In this document: positions 46,256 to 54,843 of the stretch, in pieces | Numbering within the stretch: the stretch's first letter is position 1 | Layout: every line of letters begins with the position of its first letter | Source: Nitrospirillum amazonense | Lineage (GTDB): Bacteria > Pseudomonadota > Alphaproteobacteria > Azospirillales > Azospirillaceae | Length of the DNA stretch: 64,000 bases | Direction: 5' to 3' | Assembly: GCF_007828035.1 (NCBI RefSeq) | Contig: NZ_VITV01000016.1 | Coordinates: forward strand, 1-64,000 | Translations under genes and position numbers: made by a program | The notes under the pieces: generated by a model | Databases searched by the model: none | What the model was told of the DNA's origin: nothing | The model's input: only the letters and a program-made list of their open reading frames with translations

Positions 46256-46274
46256 AAGTATTTACTCACTTACT
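46256..46274. promoter_or_regulatory. Candidate TetR-type palindrome upstream of SDR-zinc ribbon gene
   Basis: AAGTATTTACTCACTTACT is a partly palindromic AT-rich sequence 193 bp before the SDR-zinc-ribbon start, in the gene-free gap 46064-46389. GTAAGTGA, its core on the minus strand, also occurs at 22337-22344, and GTAAGTAAGTGC on the minus strand at about 19696-19707. It could bind the TetR encoded nearby. Evidence is limited to these similarities. Confidence 0.3.
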
Positions 46275-46389
46275 ATGATGTGCCTTAAATTCCGCCCAGT
46301 TTCAACCGGCGGAAAACGCTATGGCGCGGGGTGCGGCGGTGACAGGGGCGGCCGCCCAGGGGAACGGCCCTGGCGACCGACCCCTATGG

Positions 46390-47445
46390 TCAGGCCCGGG
46401 TAAGCGGCAAGCCACGGGCCCCGAAGGTGCCGTTGGCCTGCGCCTGGAACCGTGCCGCCTCAGCCTTGGGGTTATAGAACTGCTTGTACCACTGGCGCAG
46501 CTTGGAGAAGGCCCCGTCTCCGGGAACGGCCAAGGCGGCCAGGCAAGCGCGCTTGTTGGCCCAAATCTCAAAATCCTGGGCCAAGGCAGCCAAGCTGCCA
46601 GCCTGCTGCTGCCGGGCGCCGGCGACATCGTCGTCGGTCGCGACGTCCTTGCCCGAATGGACCAAAAGGCCGTGCCAGGCCCGGACCACCCCGTCATCCA
46701 CCGGCGTGTGGGCGATGTACATCACGGCATGGGCACCGTTGAAGTAAGACAAAAGGACGCCGGGGCCGGTGTAGAAGGTGTTCGTTTCCAGCATGAAGCC
46801 TGGCGCCAGGCTGCGATGCTGCGCCCCTTGGAACTGCCGCAGCACGACACCGTCGATGACGTTGCTGAAATATTCCGCCGGTCCACCGTGGGTCGGCCCC
46901 AGGTGGGCCACGTCAGCCATGTTGTCGACGATCTCCTGCGGATGGCAGGGCAACGTGCCCAGCTGGTCGATGCTCCAGTGCACATAGGACGGATGATCCC
47001 ATTCAGGGATCAGCGGCAAGTCGAAATCGGGCGCGCCGCCCTCGGGGTCGTGCCAGGTGAAGAGGCAACCGTATCGCTCTTCCAGTACCCAGGTGCGCAA
47101 TCGCGCCGCCGCCGGAATCGGCGCCTTGGAATAAGGGATTTCGGTGCATCTGCCGTCAGGCCCAAATTGCCACGCGTGATAGGGGCACCGTATGGAATCG
47201 CCCTCCACATGCCGGCCGTCCTGAATGACGTAGGACGTCGTGTTCTTGGCCAGATGGGTGCCCATGTGGGGGCAATAGGCGTCCACCATGTACGCCCGGC
47301 CACTCTGCCCCCGGTACAATACCAGGTCCTGCCCGAAGAAGCGCACCGCGGACGGCACCGACGTGACCTCCGGCGCCGCCGCCACCATGAACCATCCCCG
47401 GGGATAGGTGAACGGCCCCAGCCCATACTCAACGGTCTTCGCCAC
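46390..47445 (-). CDS. kshA: KshA-like Rieske oxygenase
   Basis: 351 residues. Rieske [2Fe-2S] ligands are Cys58-x-His60 and Cys87-x2-His90 (CPHMGTH and CPYHAWQF). The mononuclear iron site reads NMADVAHLGPTH, with Asn175, Asp178, His181 and His186. Length and layout match KshA, which 9-alpha-hydroxylates 3-ketosteroids and so, with KstD, opens ring B. It is divergent from kstD across 244 bp that hold a dyad copy 43 bp from this start. No KshB-type reductase gene was found; the ferredoxin and reductase at 49512-51119 may supply electrons. Confidence 0.82.
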   Translation of the reverse strand: MAKTVEYGLGPFTYPRGWFMVAAAPEVTSVPSAVRFFGQDLVLYRGQSGRAYMVDAYCPHMGTHLAKNTTSYVIQDGRHVEGDSIRCPYHAWQFGPDGRCTEIPYSKAPIPAAARLRTWVLEERYGCLFTWHDPEGGAPDFDLPLIPEWDHPSYVHWSIDQLGTLPCHPQEIVDNMADVAHLGPTHGGPAEYFSNVIDGVVLRQFQGAQHRSLAPGFMLETNTFYTGPGVLLSYFNGAHAVMYIAHTPVDDGVVRAWHGLLVHSGKDVATDDDVAGARQQQAGSLAALAQDFEIWANKRACLAALAVPGDGAFSKLRQWYKQFYNPKAEAARFQAQANGTFGARGLPLTRA

Positions 47446-47487
47446 GATAACCTCCCTTGCCTGTTTCGCGCATCGGCGCTTATTCGT

Positions 47488-47517
47488 GGCGATCCTATCA
47501 TGGCAATTTTCTACGCG
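47488..47517. promoter_or_regulatory. Putative island operator (dyad), site 6
   Basis: GGCGAT, 18 bases, TACGCG, continuing AAACGCG. It has one mismatch in each half to the other copies. It lies between kshA (43 bp) and kstD (173 bp), so it could serve both. TGCGTA (47551-47556) and TGCGAT (47575-47580) also occur nearby without a correctly spaced partner. Confidence 0.4.
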
Positions 47518-47689
47518 AAACGCGTTTTCAATATCGATTGTGCTCCATACTGCGTATCTATTAACCTATAATTCTGCGATTATCGGATAACGTCGGTTGT
47601 GCCCACACTCTGCGGCCCTGGCACCTATCGGGTGTTCCAGGCCCGACGGATGTGACCGGACAGATAACAGCAAAAGCATGGGAGGACTT

Positions 47690-49441
47690 ATGAGCAACAA
47701 ACCCGACAGCCGCGGGAGCGAGGGGCCGAATGTCGACGTCATCATCGTCGGGTCCGGCGCTGGCGCCCTGATGGCCGCTGTGCGGGCCGCCGACCTGGGC
47801 CTGAAGCCTCTGGTGGTGGAAAAGGCCGCGTTGATTGGCGGCACCTCCGCCATATCCGGCGGCGGCATCTGGATACCCTGTAATGACGATCAGGCGCAGG
47901 CCGGTGTGCGCGACACGCTGGAGGACGCCTTCCGGTACGTGCGGACTTGCGCCAAGGGCTTGGCCAGCGATGACCGCATCCTGGCCTATGTCGAGACCGC
48001 CAGGCTGATGGCCCGCTATCTTGGCAGCATCGGGGTACCTTACCGCTGCATGCCGCTGTATGCCGATTACTACCCTTCCCTCCCGGGCGCCCGCCCCGGT
48101 GGGCGGACCATGGACCCGGCCGACTTCGACGCCGCGTCGCTTGGCCTGGAGGGCCTCGCCCAGATGCGGCCCGGCAATCCCGGGCAAGCACTGTTCGGGC
48201 GCATCAACCTCAATTCCTTCGACGCCCACACCATCCTGTCCCAGGGACCGGGCTCGGTGTCCGTCGTCTTGAAGAACATCCTGCGCTACGCCACGGACCT
48301 ACGCTGGCGGCTTAAGACATCCAAGGACCGCCGCATGACCGGCGGGCAGGCCCTGGTCGCCGGATTGTTGCGGGCGGCGCGCCAGCGCCAAATCCCCATA
48401 TGGGTGGACAGCCCGCTTCAGTCACTGCTGACGCAGGAAGGCCGGGTGGCCGGCGCGGTGATCCACCATCGCGGCCAGGACGTGCGCATCGTCGCCAAGC
48501 GGGGCGTCGTGCTGGCCGCCGGCGGCTTTGAGCGGAACCAGGACATGCGCAACCAATACCTTCCCAAACCGACTGACGCCCGCTGGACGGCGACCCCGCT
48601 CGACGGCAACACCGGTGACGCCATCCGGGCCGGCGCCGCCGTCGGCGGGACCCTCCACATCATGGACCTGAGCTGGGGCGTGCCCACGGTGAATGTCCCC
48701 GGTGAAGAGAAATTCCGTGGCGTCTTCGTGGAACGCTCCCTGCCCGGCTGTTTGGTAGTCAACGCTCTGGGTCAGCGCTTCGTGGACGAGTCCGGCCCCT
48801 ATCCGGAATTCCAGCAGGCGATGATCGCCAACCACCAAGCGACGGGCGGCGCCATTCCGGCATGGATCGTTTTCGACGGCCGGTTCCGCGCCCGCTATCC
48901 CATGGGCCCACTGCTTCCCACCAGCCTGATGCCCGACCGCAAGGTACCCCAGGCCTGGTGGGACAGCGTCGTCTGGACAGCCCCGACATTGGAAGCCCTC
49001 GCCACGCGCATCGGCGTCGACCCCCAAGGCCTGCGGAACAGTGCCGACCGCATAGCCGCCTTCGCCCGCACCGGCAAGGATGAGGATTTCGACCGGGGCG
49101 GTAACGTCTTCGACCGCTATTACGGTGACGTCACCGTCAAGCCCAACCCCAACTTGGCCCCGCTGAGCCAGGCACCGTTCTATGCGATGCAGCTGTGGCC
49201 GGGCGACATCGGCACCAAGGGGGGCTTGTTGACCGATCGGGACGCCCGCGTGCTGGATGCCCAGGGCGTGGTCATCCCCGGCCTGTATTGCGTGGGGAAC
49301 AACAGCGCATCGGTCATGGGCCCCGCCTATCCCGGCGCCGGTTCCACCCTGGGGCCGGCCATGACCTTCGCCTACCGGGCGGCCAGCCACCTGGCAGGCC
49401 AGCCCCTGCCCCTGGAGCGGCTCGATCTGCTGGCCGGGTGA
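47690..49441 (+). CDS. kstD: 3-ketosteroid delta1-dehydrogenase
   Basis: 583 residues from the ATG at 47690, with ribosome site GGAGGACTT. FAD-binding VIIVGSGAGALMAA begins near residue 18. The C-terminal SVMGPAYPGAGSTLGPAMTFAY contains the Tyr and Gly of the KstD active site in their usual context, and GGTSAISGGGIWIP follows the family. It introduces the C1-C2 double bond in ring A of 3-ketosteroids; combined with 9-alpha-hydroxylation this opens ring B. It is divergent from the kshA-like gene, its functional partner. Confidence 0.88.
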   Translation: MSNKPDSRGSEGPNVDVIIVGSGAGALMAAVRAADLGLKPLVVEKAALIGGTSAISGGGIWIPCNDDQAQAGVRDTLEDAFRYVRTCAKGLASDDRILAYVETARLMARYLGSIGVPYRCMPLYADYYPSLPGARPGGRTMDPADFDAASLGLEGLAQMRPGNPGQALFGRINLNSFDAHTILSQGPGSVSVVLKNILRYATDLRWRLKTSKDRRMTGGQALVAGLLRAARQRQIPIWVDSPLQSLLTQEGRVAGAVIHHRGQDVRIVAKRGVVLAAGGFERNQDMRNQYLPKPTDARWTATPLDGNTGDAIRAGAAVGGTLHIMDLSWGVPTVNVPGEEKFRGVFVERSLPGCLVVNALGQRFVDESGPYPEFQQAMIANHQATGGAIPAWIVFDGRFRARYPMGPLLPTSLMPDRKVPQAWWDSVVWTAPTLEALATRIGVDPQGLRNSADRIAAFARTGKDEDFDRGGNVFDRYYGDVTVKPNPNLAPLSQAPFYAMQLWPGDIGTKGGLLTDRDARVLDAQGVVIPGLYCVGNNSASVMGPAYPGAGSTLGPAMTFAYRAASHLAGQPLPLERLDLLAG

Positions 49442-49453
49442 TCCGGGAAAAGC

Positions 49454-49486
49454 ATGCCCGCGGCCTGGCGTGCAGGCCGCGGGCAT
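49454..49486. terminator. Terminator hairpin between kstD and ferredoxin genes
   Basis: Perfect 13-bp stem ATGCCCGCGGCCT (49454-49466) and AGGCCGCGGGCAT (49474-49486) with a 7-nt loop. On the minus strand it is followed by CTTTTCCC, so it best fits termination of the ferredoxin operon. It may also stop kstD transcription from the other side. Confidence 0.75.
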
Positions 49487-49511
49487 CCGATGGCGGCGGA
49501 CCGGAAGGATG

Positions 49512-49832
49512 TCAGCGTTGCGACACCGGCGTGTGAACCACCAGCCCATCCAATTCGGCCGTCAGGCGGATCTGGCACGCCAGGCGGGAATTCGGCTGCG
49601 GATCGACGGCGAATTCCAACATGGTCCTTTCCGCCTCGGCAGCGGGAGGAAGGCGGGACAGCCAGTCCGTGCTGACCATCACATGACAGGTGGCACAGGC
49701 ACAGGCCCCGCCACACTCGGCGTCGATGCCGGGAACGCCATTACGCACCGCGGCCTCCATCACGCTGTCGCCGGCACCAGCCTCGATCACGGTATGGAGG
49801 CCGGTGGCGGAAACGTAAATCACTTTAGGCAT
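49512..49832 (-). CDS. [2Fe-2S] ferredoxin, putidaredoxin type
   Basis: 106 residues. Cluster ligands are Cys40, Cys46, Cys49 and Cys86 (C-x5-C-x2-C...C) in AECGGACACATCHVMV, almost the same as in putidaredoxin and adrenodoxin; Cys44 is an extra cysteine. Such ferredoxins pass single electrons from a flavoprotein reductase to P450s or Rieske oxygenases. The gene follows the reductase gene by 51 bp. No P450 is encoded in the window, so the acceptor may be the KshA-like oxygenase or the unknown first protein of this operon. Confidence 0.88.
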   Translation of the reverse strand: MPKVIYVSATGLHTVIEAGAGDSVMEAAVRNGVPGIDAECGGACACATCHVMVSTDWLSRLPPAAEAERTMLEFAVDPQPNSRLACQIRLTAELDGLVVHTPVSQR

Positions 49833-49883
49833 GGTCTTATCCTTGGCACGAACCCTGTGAAGACGGCCCCGCCGCCTGGGCGA

Positions 49884-51119
49884 TCAGACGGCCGCGTCCT
49901 TCAGGCCGACAGCGACATCCGCCAAACGGGCCGGAGAAACCGCCCGCCGTTGGGCGATCCATTGCCTGCCGGTCATAAATTCGGCCGGCATATTCACGGC
50001 CTCCACCGCCCTCACGGTGTCGTCCGTTCCGATATGGAACACGGCGAAGCGCCCTTCGGCGGAAACGCCGCGCATCACCCGGTGGACCTCGCTACCAGGC
50101 AAGCCGGCGAGTTGCAGCTTGACCTCATATTGGTCCGACCAGAACCACGGGACCTCCGGCGCCGGGGCCGGCAAGCCGCAAAGACTTGCCGCCACCTGGC
50201 GCGCCTGTTCCAAGGCGTTCTGCACGCTTTCAAGCCGGCCGGCCCCACCATTGAAGGGCAATGGCCTCCGGCTCACGTCGCCGATGGCGTAGATGTCCGG
50301 ATCGTCGGTTCCGCAGGTGGAACTCACCCGGATACCGTCCTGGCACGCCAGGCCGGCGGCCTCGGCCAACGCGCTCTCGGGGATGGCGCCGACGCCGACC
50401 AGAACCGTATCGGCTGGAATTGCCGTTCCGTCGGTCAGCATCACCTCCGTCACACGCCCGTCCCGCCCCCCGATGGCCTCCACAGCCGCCGAAAGGCGCA
50501 GGTCCACTCCTCGCGCGGCGTGCAGGGCGGCATAAAAGTCCGAAACCTCCGGACTGGCGACGCGGGCCAGCAGGCGCGCTTCACGCTCCACCACCACGAC
50601 ATCCCGCCCCAGGGCACGGGCGGCGGACGCGACCTCCAGCCCGATATAGCCCCCGCCGATCACCACCAGCCGTCCGGTGGAGCCCAACCGGCTTCGCAAC
50701 CCGTCCGCGTCAGCCACAGTGCGCAGCGTCACCACGCCGTCGAGCCCCGCGTCGGGGACAGGCAAGTCCCGCGGCCGCGACCCGGTGGCGAGGATCAGCA
50801 CGTCATAGGGAACCCGGGCGCCATCGCTCAGCACCACCACCTTGGCGCCGCGATCAAGGGCGACAACCCGACACCCGCAGCGCAGCGCGATCCCTTGCTG
50901 CTGGTAAACTTCGGCCTTGCGCAGCACGACACCGTCGAAGGAAACCGCCCCCTTCAACCAGGCCTTGGACAGGGGCGGCCGCTGATAAGGCAACTCGCCT
51001 TCCGCGCCCAGCAAGGTAATGGCCCCTTGCCATCCATTTTGCCGCAACTGCAAGGCGGCACTGGCACCAGCGTGGCCGGCGCCGACAATGACGACATTGC
51101 GGTTCACATTCTGCCCCAC
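49884..51119 (-). CDS. NAD(P)H-dependent ferredoxin reductase (putidaredoxin reductase type)
   Basis: 411 residues from a GTG; an in-frame GTG at 51107 is an alternative. FAD-binding VVIVGAGHAGASAA at the N-terminus, the NAD-binding VVIGGGYIGLEVASAAR in the middle, and IYAIGDVSRR for the second FAD contact follow the putidaredoxin/rhodocoxin reductase family. It should reduce the ferredoxin encoded next. The operon order is unknown 363-aa protein, reductase, ferredoxin. Confidence 0.87.
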   Translation of the reverse strand: MGQNVNRNVVIVGAGHAGASAALQLRQNGWQGAITLLGAEGELPYQRPPLSKAWLKGAVSFDGVVLRKAEVYQQQGIALRCGCRVVALDRGAKVVVLSDGARVPYDVLILATGSRPRDLPVPDAGLDGVVTLRTVADADGLRSRLGSTGRLVVIGGGYIGLEVASAARALGRDVVVVEREARLLARVASPEVSDFYAALHAARGVDLRLSAAVEAIGGRDGRVTEVMLTDGTAIPADTVLVGVGAIPESALAEAAGLACQDGIRVSSTCGTDDPDIYAIGDVSRRPLPFNGGAGRLESVQNALEQARQVAASLCGLPAPAPEVPWFWSDQYEVKLQLAGLPGSEVHRVMRGVSAEGRFAVFHIGTDDTVRAVEAVNMPAEFMTGRQWIAQRRAVSPARLADVAVGLKDAAV

Positions 51120-51266
51120 GCGTGGTTCCCACCTTTTCTCTCGCGGCCAGGCAGCACCGGCCCATCGATAGGGGAACGGCCGCCCGCCATCACCGCAGTA
51201 CCGGCGATGCGAACGGCCGCCCCGCTGGGGAAGGCCGACAGCCTTCCCGCCGACAACAGCACCGCG

Positions 51267-52358
51267 TCACGCGGCCCGGGCGCCCCCAATGCGCAAGGGC
51301 GACAGGGGGGCATCGGCCGGATACTGGACCGGCGGCCCGAAATCGTAGGCCGCGTTCAAGGTGCGAATGAAGAGCGGATCGGCCAACGGATCGGCGGGCG
51401 GGGTGATCTCAATCCCCTTGGAGCGCACGTCCTTGATCAGGGTCTCGAACACCTGGTCCAGCGTCAGATCGGCCGAGCGATCCATATTCTTCTTCAACTC
51501 GGCATAGTCCTCGAACACCTCAGCCGACCAGTGCACCAGGAAGCGCAAATCGTCGGTGGAATGGCGGGCGATCACCCGATCGCCCGTCTTGAGGAGCCAC
51601 CCGTTCCGGTCGGACGGGTCCCCCTGGAAGACAGTGTCGAAGCCAAGCCCATCCGGATATTGCTGGTCGCGTGGCCCGTTAGCCTCCCCCCGGTGCAGCA
51701 TCATCTCGTTCTGCACCAGGACGCCGCGGTTGTAGACGGGCGGCATCAGCCGCTTGGGCGGGTTGAGCGGCCCCTCGGGCCAGTAGGTGAAGCCACTCTG
51801 AGGATCGTTGGAGAACCAGGTGATCACCTGGGCCATCTTGATCAGGTAGTCCTTGAACAGACCCGATTTGCCCATGACGCTGCACAGCCAGGTCGGCGCG
51901 CTCTCATACCGGACGCCACGGAAGCTGGGCGTGTCCAGATGGCCGGGGTCGGTATTGGCGCAGGGGCCGTTCACGTTGAACAGCATCATCTGCGGCTTGG
52001 CGTACTGCGCCTTCCAATAGGATTTGGCGTAATCCAGGAAGCGCTGGTTATAGAAACAATCCGCGATCTCGGAATACAGTGGTGCGGAATAACTGGCGTA
52101 GTAGCCGCGGAAGGTGGGCGTCAGGAACATGTCCAGGGTCGGCGTGATACCCGCCGGCATAGCACCCGACAAGGTCGCGATCAGCGCATCCACGGACGAG
52201 AAGTGCTGGGCGATGATCAGCTTCCAGGGACCGTTGCGGTGCACCACGTCCAGCAGCCGCTGGCGCTGGTCCTCGGTGTAGATGTCCACCAATTCCCGCG
52301 GCGGCGCCGCCGGACGAAGAATATTGGACAAATGTTCCCTGCGGGCATCGGTGTTCAT
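51267..52358 (-). CDS. Unknown protein with possible HxD...H iron site
   Basis: 363 residues, not recognised. It is soluble, with no signal or membrane segment. The segment DPGHLDTPSF gives His140-x-Asp142, and NEMMLHRGEANGPR gives His222 followed by Arg residues. This spacing and the RGV and GEANGPR surroundings recall the 2-His-1-carboxylate site of double-stranded beta-helix Fe(II) oxygenases such as the phytanoyl-CoA dioxygenase group. The resemblance is by eye only. It leads an operon with a ferredoxin reductase and a ferredoxin, the position where a terminal oxygenase would normally be found. A dyad copy lies 114 bp upstream. Pro- and Trp-rich loops make up much of the protein. Confidence 0.6.
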   Translation of the reverse strand: MNTDARREHLSNILRPAAPPRELVDIYTEDQRQRLLDVVHRNGPWKLIIAQHFSSVDALIATLSGAMPAGITPTLDMFLTPTFRGYYASYSAPLYSEIADCFYNQRFLDYAKSYWKAQYAKPQMMLFNVNGPCANTDPGHLDTPSFRGVRYESAPTWLCSVMGKSGLFKDYLIKMAQVITWFSNDPQSGFTYWPEGPLNPPKRLMPPVYNRGVLVQNEMMLHRGEANGPRDQQYPDGLGFDTVFQGDPSDRNGWLLKTGDRVIARHSTDDLRFLVHWSAEVFEDYAELKKNMDRSADLTLDQVFETLIKDVRSKGIEITPPADPLADPLFIRTLNAAYDFGPPVQYPADAPLSPLRIGGARAA

Positions 52359-52471
52359 CGTTCGCTCCCTGGCAGGAAGGCCGCCCCTACTGGGACCAGT
52401 CGCCCCCCTTCTGTGATTGTTCCGGGATTATAGGGAGGCGCCATCGGCCACGCAACGCGAAAACAGGATGA

Positions 52472-52501
52472 TGCGTAATTATTAACATCTTTAACTACGC
52501 A
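52472..52501. promoter_or_regulatory. Putative island operator (dyad), site 7
   Basis: TGCGTA, 18 bases, TACGCA: both hexamers perfect, spacer AT-rich. It is 114 bp upstream of the unknown 363-aa protein, the first gene of the ferredoxin operon. Confidence 0.55.
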
Positions 52502-52591
52502 TTATGAATTTATTTCGGCATAAATAGACGCCCTTGCGCATGCTTGCGGCGGAGATGGCGCGTATCTTTGCCCCCAAGATAACGAAGACCT

Positions 52592-53035
52592 TCAGGTCGG
52601 CTCGCCGGCCGAGGTGAAGGCGTCCATGGTCCAGAACGCCCGCAGCGACGTGATGCGATACGTATCATCGAACGCCACCACTTCATGGACGGTCAGACGT
52701 TCCACAGGCGCCCCGGCCTTCTCCATTCCCATGGAAAACCGGATCAGGGCCTCCCGCCCACCGGGGACGAACACCTCCAACACAGGCGCGAAGCGATAGC
52801 CCCCTTGCTCCGCCATCGCCCAGAAGGCACGAATGGCGTCAAGGCCACGATGGAGTGGGCCGCCGACAGGATCCTCCACCACGGCGTCGCCGGCGAACAG
52901 CGACGCCCGCGCCGCCGCGTCACCATCGCGCCAACTGGCCAAGTACGCCTCCACCGTGCGGCGCTGACGGGCCGGGTCCTGCGCCACCGTTGACCGCGTC
53001 ATCGCCTGTGCCAGATCTCGGGCGTCCGCCGACAT
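52592..53035 (-). CDS. ksi: Steroid delta5-isomerase-like protein (NTF2 fold)
   Basis: 147 residues, close in layout to Comamonas/Pseudomonas ketosteroid isomerase. Tyr31 (VEAYLASW) corresponds to the catalytic Tyr, and Asp55 (VVEDPVGG) to the general base, within a nearly identical block LFAGDAVVEDPVGG. The third residue, Asp99 of KSI, falls at His117/Glu118 (LTVHEVVAF), so that hydrogen-bond donor is changed. An N-terminal extension of ~17 residues is present. It would shift the delta5 double bond to delta4 in 3-ketosteroids. AGGAGGAACGA precedes the ATG. It lies 37 bp after the Old Yellow Enzyme gene, probably in one operon. Confidence 0.75.
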   Translation of the reverse strand: MSADARDLAQAMTRSTVAQDPARQRRTVEAYLASWRDGDAAARASLFAGDAVVEDPVGGPLHRGLDAIRAFWAMAEQGGYRFAPVLEVFVPGGREALIRFSMGMEKAGAPVERLTVHEVVAFDDTYRITSLRAFWTMDAFTSAGEPT

Positions 53036-53072
53036 TCGTTCCTCCTGTCATATGAGATTGGTGTTGATAGTG

Positions 53073-54158
53073 TCACGCGCCGACGGCGACGGGCACGTCC
53101 GCGCTCCATTGCGGGTAATCGGTGAACCCCCGGGCGTCGCCGCTGTAAAAGGTGCCGCGATCGGGCTCTACCAGCGGCGCCCCGTTGCGGAAGCGCGCGA
53201 CCAGGTCAGGGTTGCTGATAAAGAACCGGCCGAAAGAAACCGCCTCCAACCGCCCATCGCTCAGCAGCTTCTGTGCGCTGTCCAGCGTCAGGCCGCCGTT
53301 GCCAATCACCGGCCCGGTCCAATGCTGCCGCACGAAGGACAAGGGCTCCAACTCCGGAATGGGCGTGTTGATGAGGTGAAGGTAGGCCAGCCCTAAGGGC
53401 TCGACGGCCCGCAGGAGCGCCGTATAGGTCGCCACCGGCTCTTCATCCTCCATGTCGTTATAGCCGTTGCCAGGCGAAATGCGGAACCCCACCCGCCCAG
53501 ATCCGATGGCTGCGGCCATGGCTTCCAGCACCTCGATGACGAACCGGGCACGGTTCTGAGGCGAGCCGCCATAGCGGTCCGTCCGCTGATTGGTGCCCGT
53601 CGCCAGGAACTGCATAGGCAGGTAGCCGCTGGTGGCGTGCAACTCCACGCCATCGAAGCCTGCCGCCCGGGCGTTCCGCGCCGCCGCGGCCATTTCATCG
53701 ACGACACCGGCTATCTCGGCTGTCGCCAGCGCACGGGGTTCAGCGCAGGGCGCCATGCCGGCGGCGGTATACAGGGCCTGTCGGCTGCGAATGGCCGAGG
53801 GCGCCAGGGTTTCAGCCCAGGGGTCCTTATTCCCCGCCGCCCCGACCCGCCCACAATGCATCAGCTGCATCACGATGCTGCCACCAGCGGCGCGCACACC
53901 CGCCGTCACGGCATGCCAGGCCGCCATCTGCAGCGGCGTATGGATGCCGGGGGTTCGGAAGTAGCCCTTGCCATGGATGCTGGGCTGCACACCTTCGCTG
54001 ACGATCAGGCCGGCACCGGCCCGTTGACGATAGTATTCCGCCATGTCGGCCGTGGGCTCGTCGTTCACCCCCGCCCGGCAGCGGGTCATGGGGGCCATCA
54101 CCACGCGATTGTTGAGGGTGAGGTCGCCCAGGCGAATGGGCGAGAAGATGCTGGCCAT
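53073..54158 (-). CDS. Old Yellow Enzyme-family ene-reductase
   Basis: 361 residues of the FMN-dependent OYE family. Features are FSPIRLGDLTLNNRVVMAPMTRCRA, a GVQPSIHGKGY segment, the His-rich GFDGVELHATSGYLPMQFL, and the FMN phosphate site VIGNGGLTLDSAQ. It reduces an activated C=C bond with NAD(P)H. In this context it could reduce or isomerise a steroid enone, but the natural substrate is unknown. It leads the two-gene operon with the ketosteroid isomerase; a perfect dyad copy lies 143 bp upstream. Confidence 0.85.
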   Translation of the reverse strand: MASIFSPIRLGDLTLNNRVVMAPMTRCRAGVNDEPTADMAEYYRQRAGAGLIVSEGVQPSIHGKGYFRTPGIHTPLQMAAWHAVTAGVRAAGGSIVMQLMHCGRVGAAGNKDPWAETLAPSAIRSRQALYTAAGMAPCAEPRALATAEIAGVVDEMAAAARNARAAGFDGVELHATSGYLPMQFLATGTNQRTDRYGGSPQNRARFVIEVLEAMAAAIGSGRVGFRISPGNGYNDMEDEEPVATYTALLRAVEPLGLAYLHLINTPIPELEPLSFVRQHWTGPVIGNGGLTLDSAQKLLSDGRLEAVSFGRFFISNPDLVARFRNGAPLVEPDRGTFYSGDARGFTDYPQWSADVPVAVGA

Positions 54159-54300
54159 GGTTCACTCCGGTGGAAGCCCGAGCCATTCGCGGCGCCCAAA
54201 CCGGCACGGCCGATGCTCATGGCACCGACGAGGCGGGCGCTCACTCGAGCGACCGCCACATTGTCAGAATCAACGGTTCAGATCCACACCAATCACACTT

Positions 54301-54330
54301 TGCGTATTTTTAGCGCGTAAATATTACGCA
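54301..54330. promoter_or_regulatory. Putative island operator (dyad), site 8
   Basis: TGCGTA, 18 bases, TACGCA, continuing TATCTGC. Both hexamers are perfect. It is 143 bp upstream of the Old Yellow Enzyme gene and immediately downstream of the first Lrp-type regulator gene. Confidence 0.55.
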
Positions 54331-54348
54331 TATCTGCATAAACGGCCG

Positions 54349-54843
54349 TCACTCCTCGATCGGCGCGGCCTCTGGTTCCACACGGACGATACGCGCCATG
54401 CGGGCATCGTACTTCAGGCTGTGAATGGCGGTGGACACCTCCACCTCCCGCACCCCGGCCAGCGGCTTGATGGACGTGCTGACCAGCTCGTGCACCCGCT
54501 CCAGGCTGGTGAACAGGCCCATGGCCATCAGGCTGTACCGCCCCAGCAGGACCATGACGCAGCCGATGGCGGGGATGGCCGACAGCTCCTTGGCCAGTTC
54601 AGGCACCCGCGCCGGATCGGCCTGGATTCCCATCATCACCAGGTTGGGGGACCCCGCCATGCGGAAGCTGGTCACCACGGTGAATTGGATCAGCCCCTCG
54701 GCCTGCAGCCGCTTGATACGGGTGCGGATGGTGCCCTCGGTGACACCCAGCTCCGCCGCGATCTGCCGGTTGGACGAGCGCCCGTCGCGGCCCAAGGCTT
54801 CGACGATGCGATGGTCAAGGTCGTCAAGCTTTCCGCCGTTCAT
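54349..54843 (-). CDS. Lrp/AsnC-family regulator
   Basis: 164 residues. The N-terminal helix-turn-helix reads DDLDHRIVEALGRDGRSSNRQIAAELGVTEGTIRTRIKRLQAEGLI. It is followed by the RAM (AsnC ligand-binding) domain with a PAIGCVMVLLGRYSLMAMGL strand pair. Lrp-type proteins form octamers and bind widely spaced inverted half-sites, which would suit the 24-bp half-site spacing of the island dyad. The start overlaps the stop of the second Lrp gene by four bases, so the two are co-translated and could form hetero-oligomers. Confidence 0.88.
   Translation of the reverse strand: MNGGKLDDLDHRIVEALGRDGRSSNRQIAAELGVTEGTIRTRIKRLQAEGLIQFTVVTSFRMAGSPNLVMMGIQADPARVPELAKELSAIPAIGCVMVLLGRYSLMAMGLFTSLERVHELVSTSIKPLAGVREVEVSTAIHSLKYDARMARIVRVEPEAAPIEE

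Noticed and set aside
47551-47580. TGCGTA and TGCGAT upstream of kstD as a separate dyad
   Set aside because: The spacing is 18, but the second hexamer is in the wrong orientation for the dyad.
49470-52433. A very long plus-strand open frame (987 codons) opposite the ferredoxin operon
   Set aside because: It is antisense to three well-supported genes, has no family pattern, and reflects GC-rich codon use.
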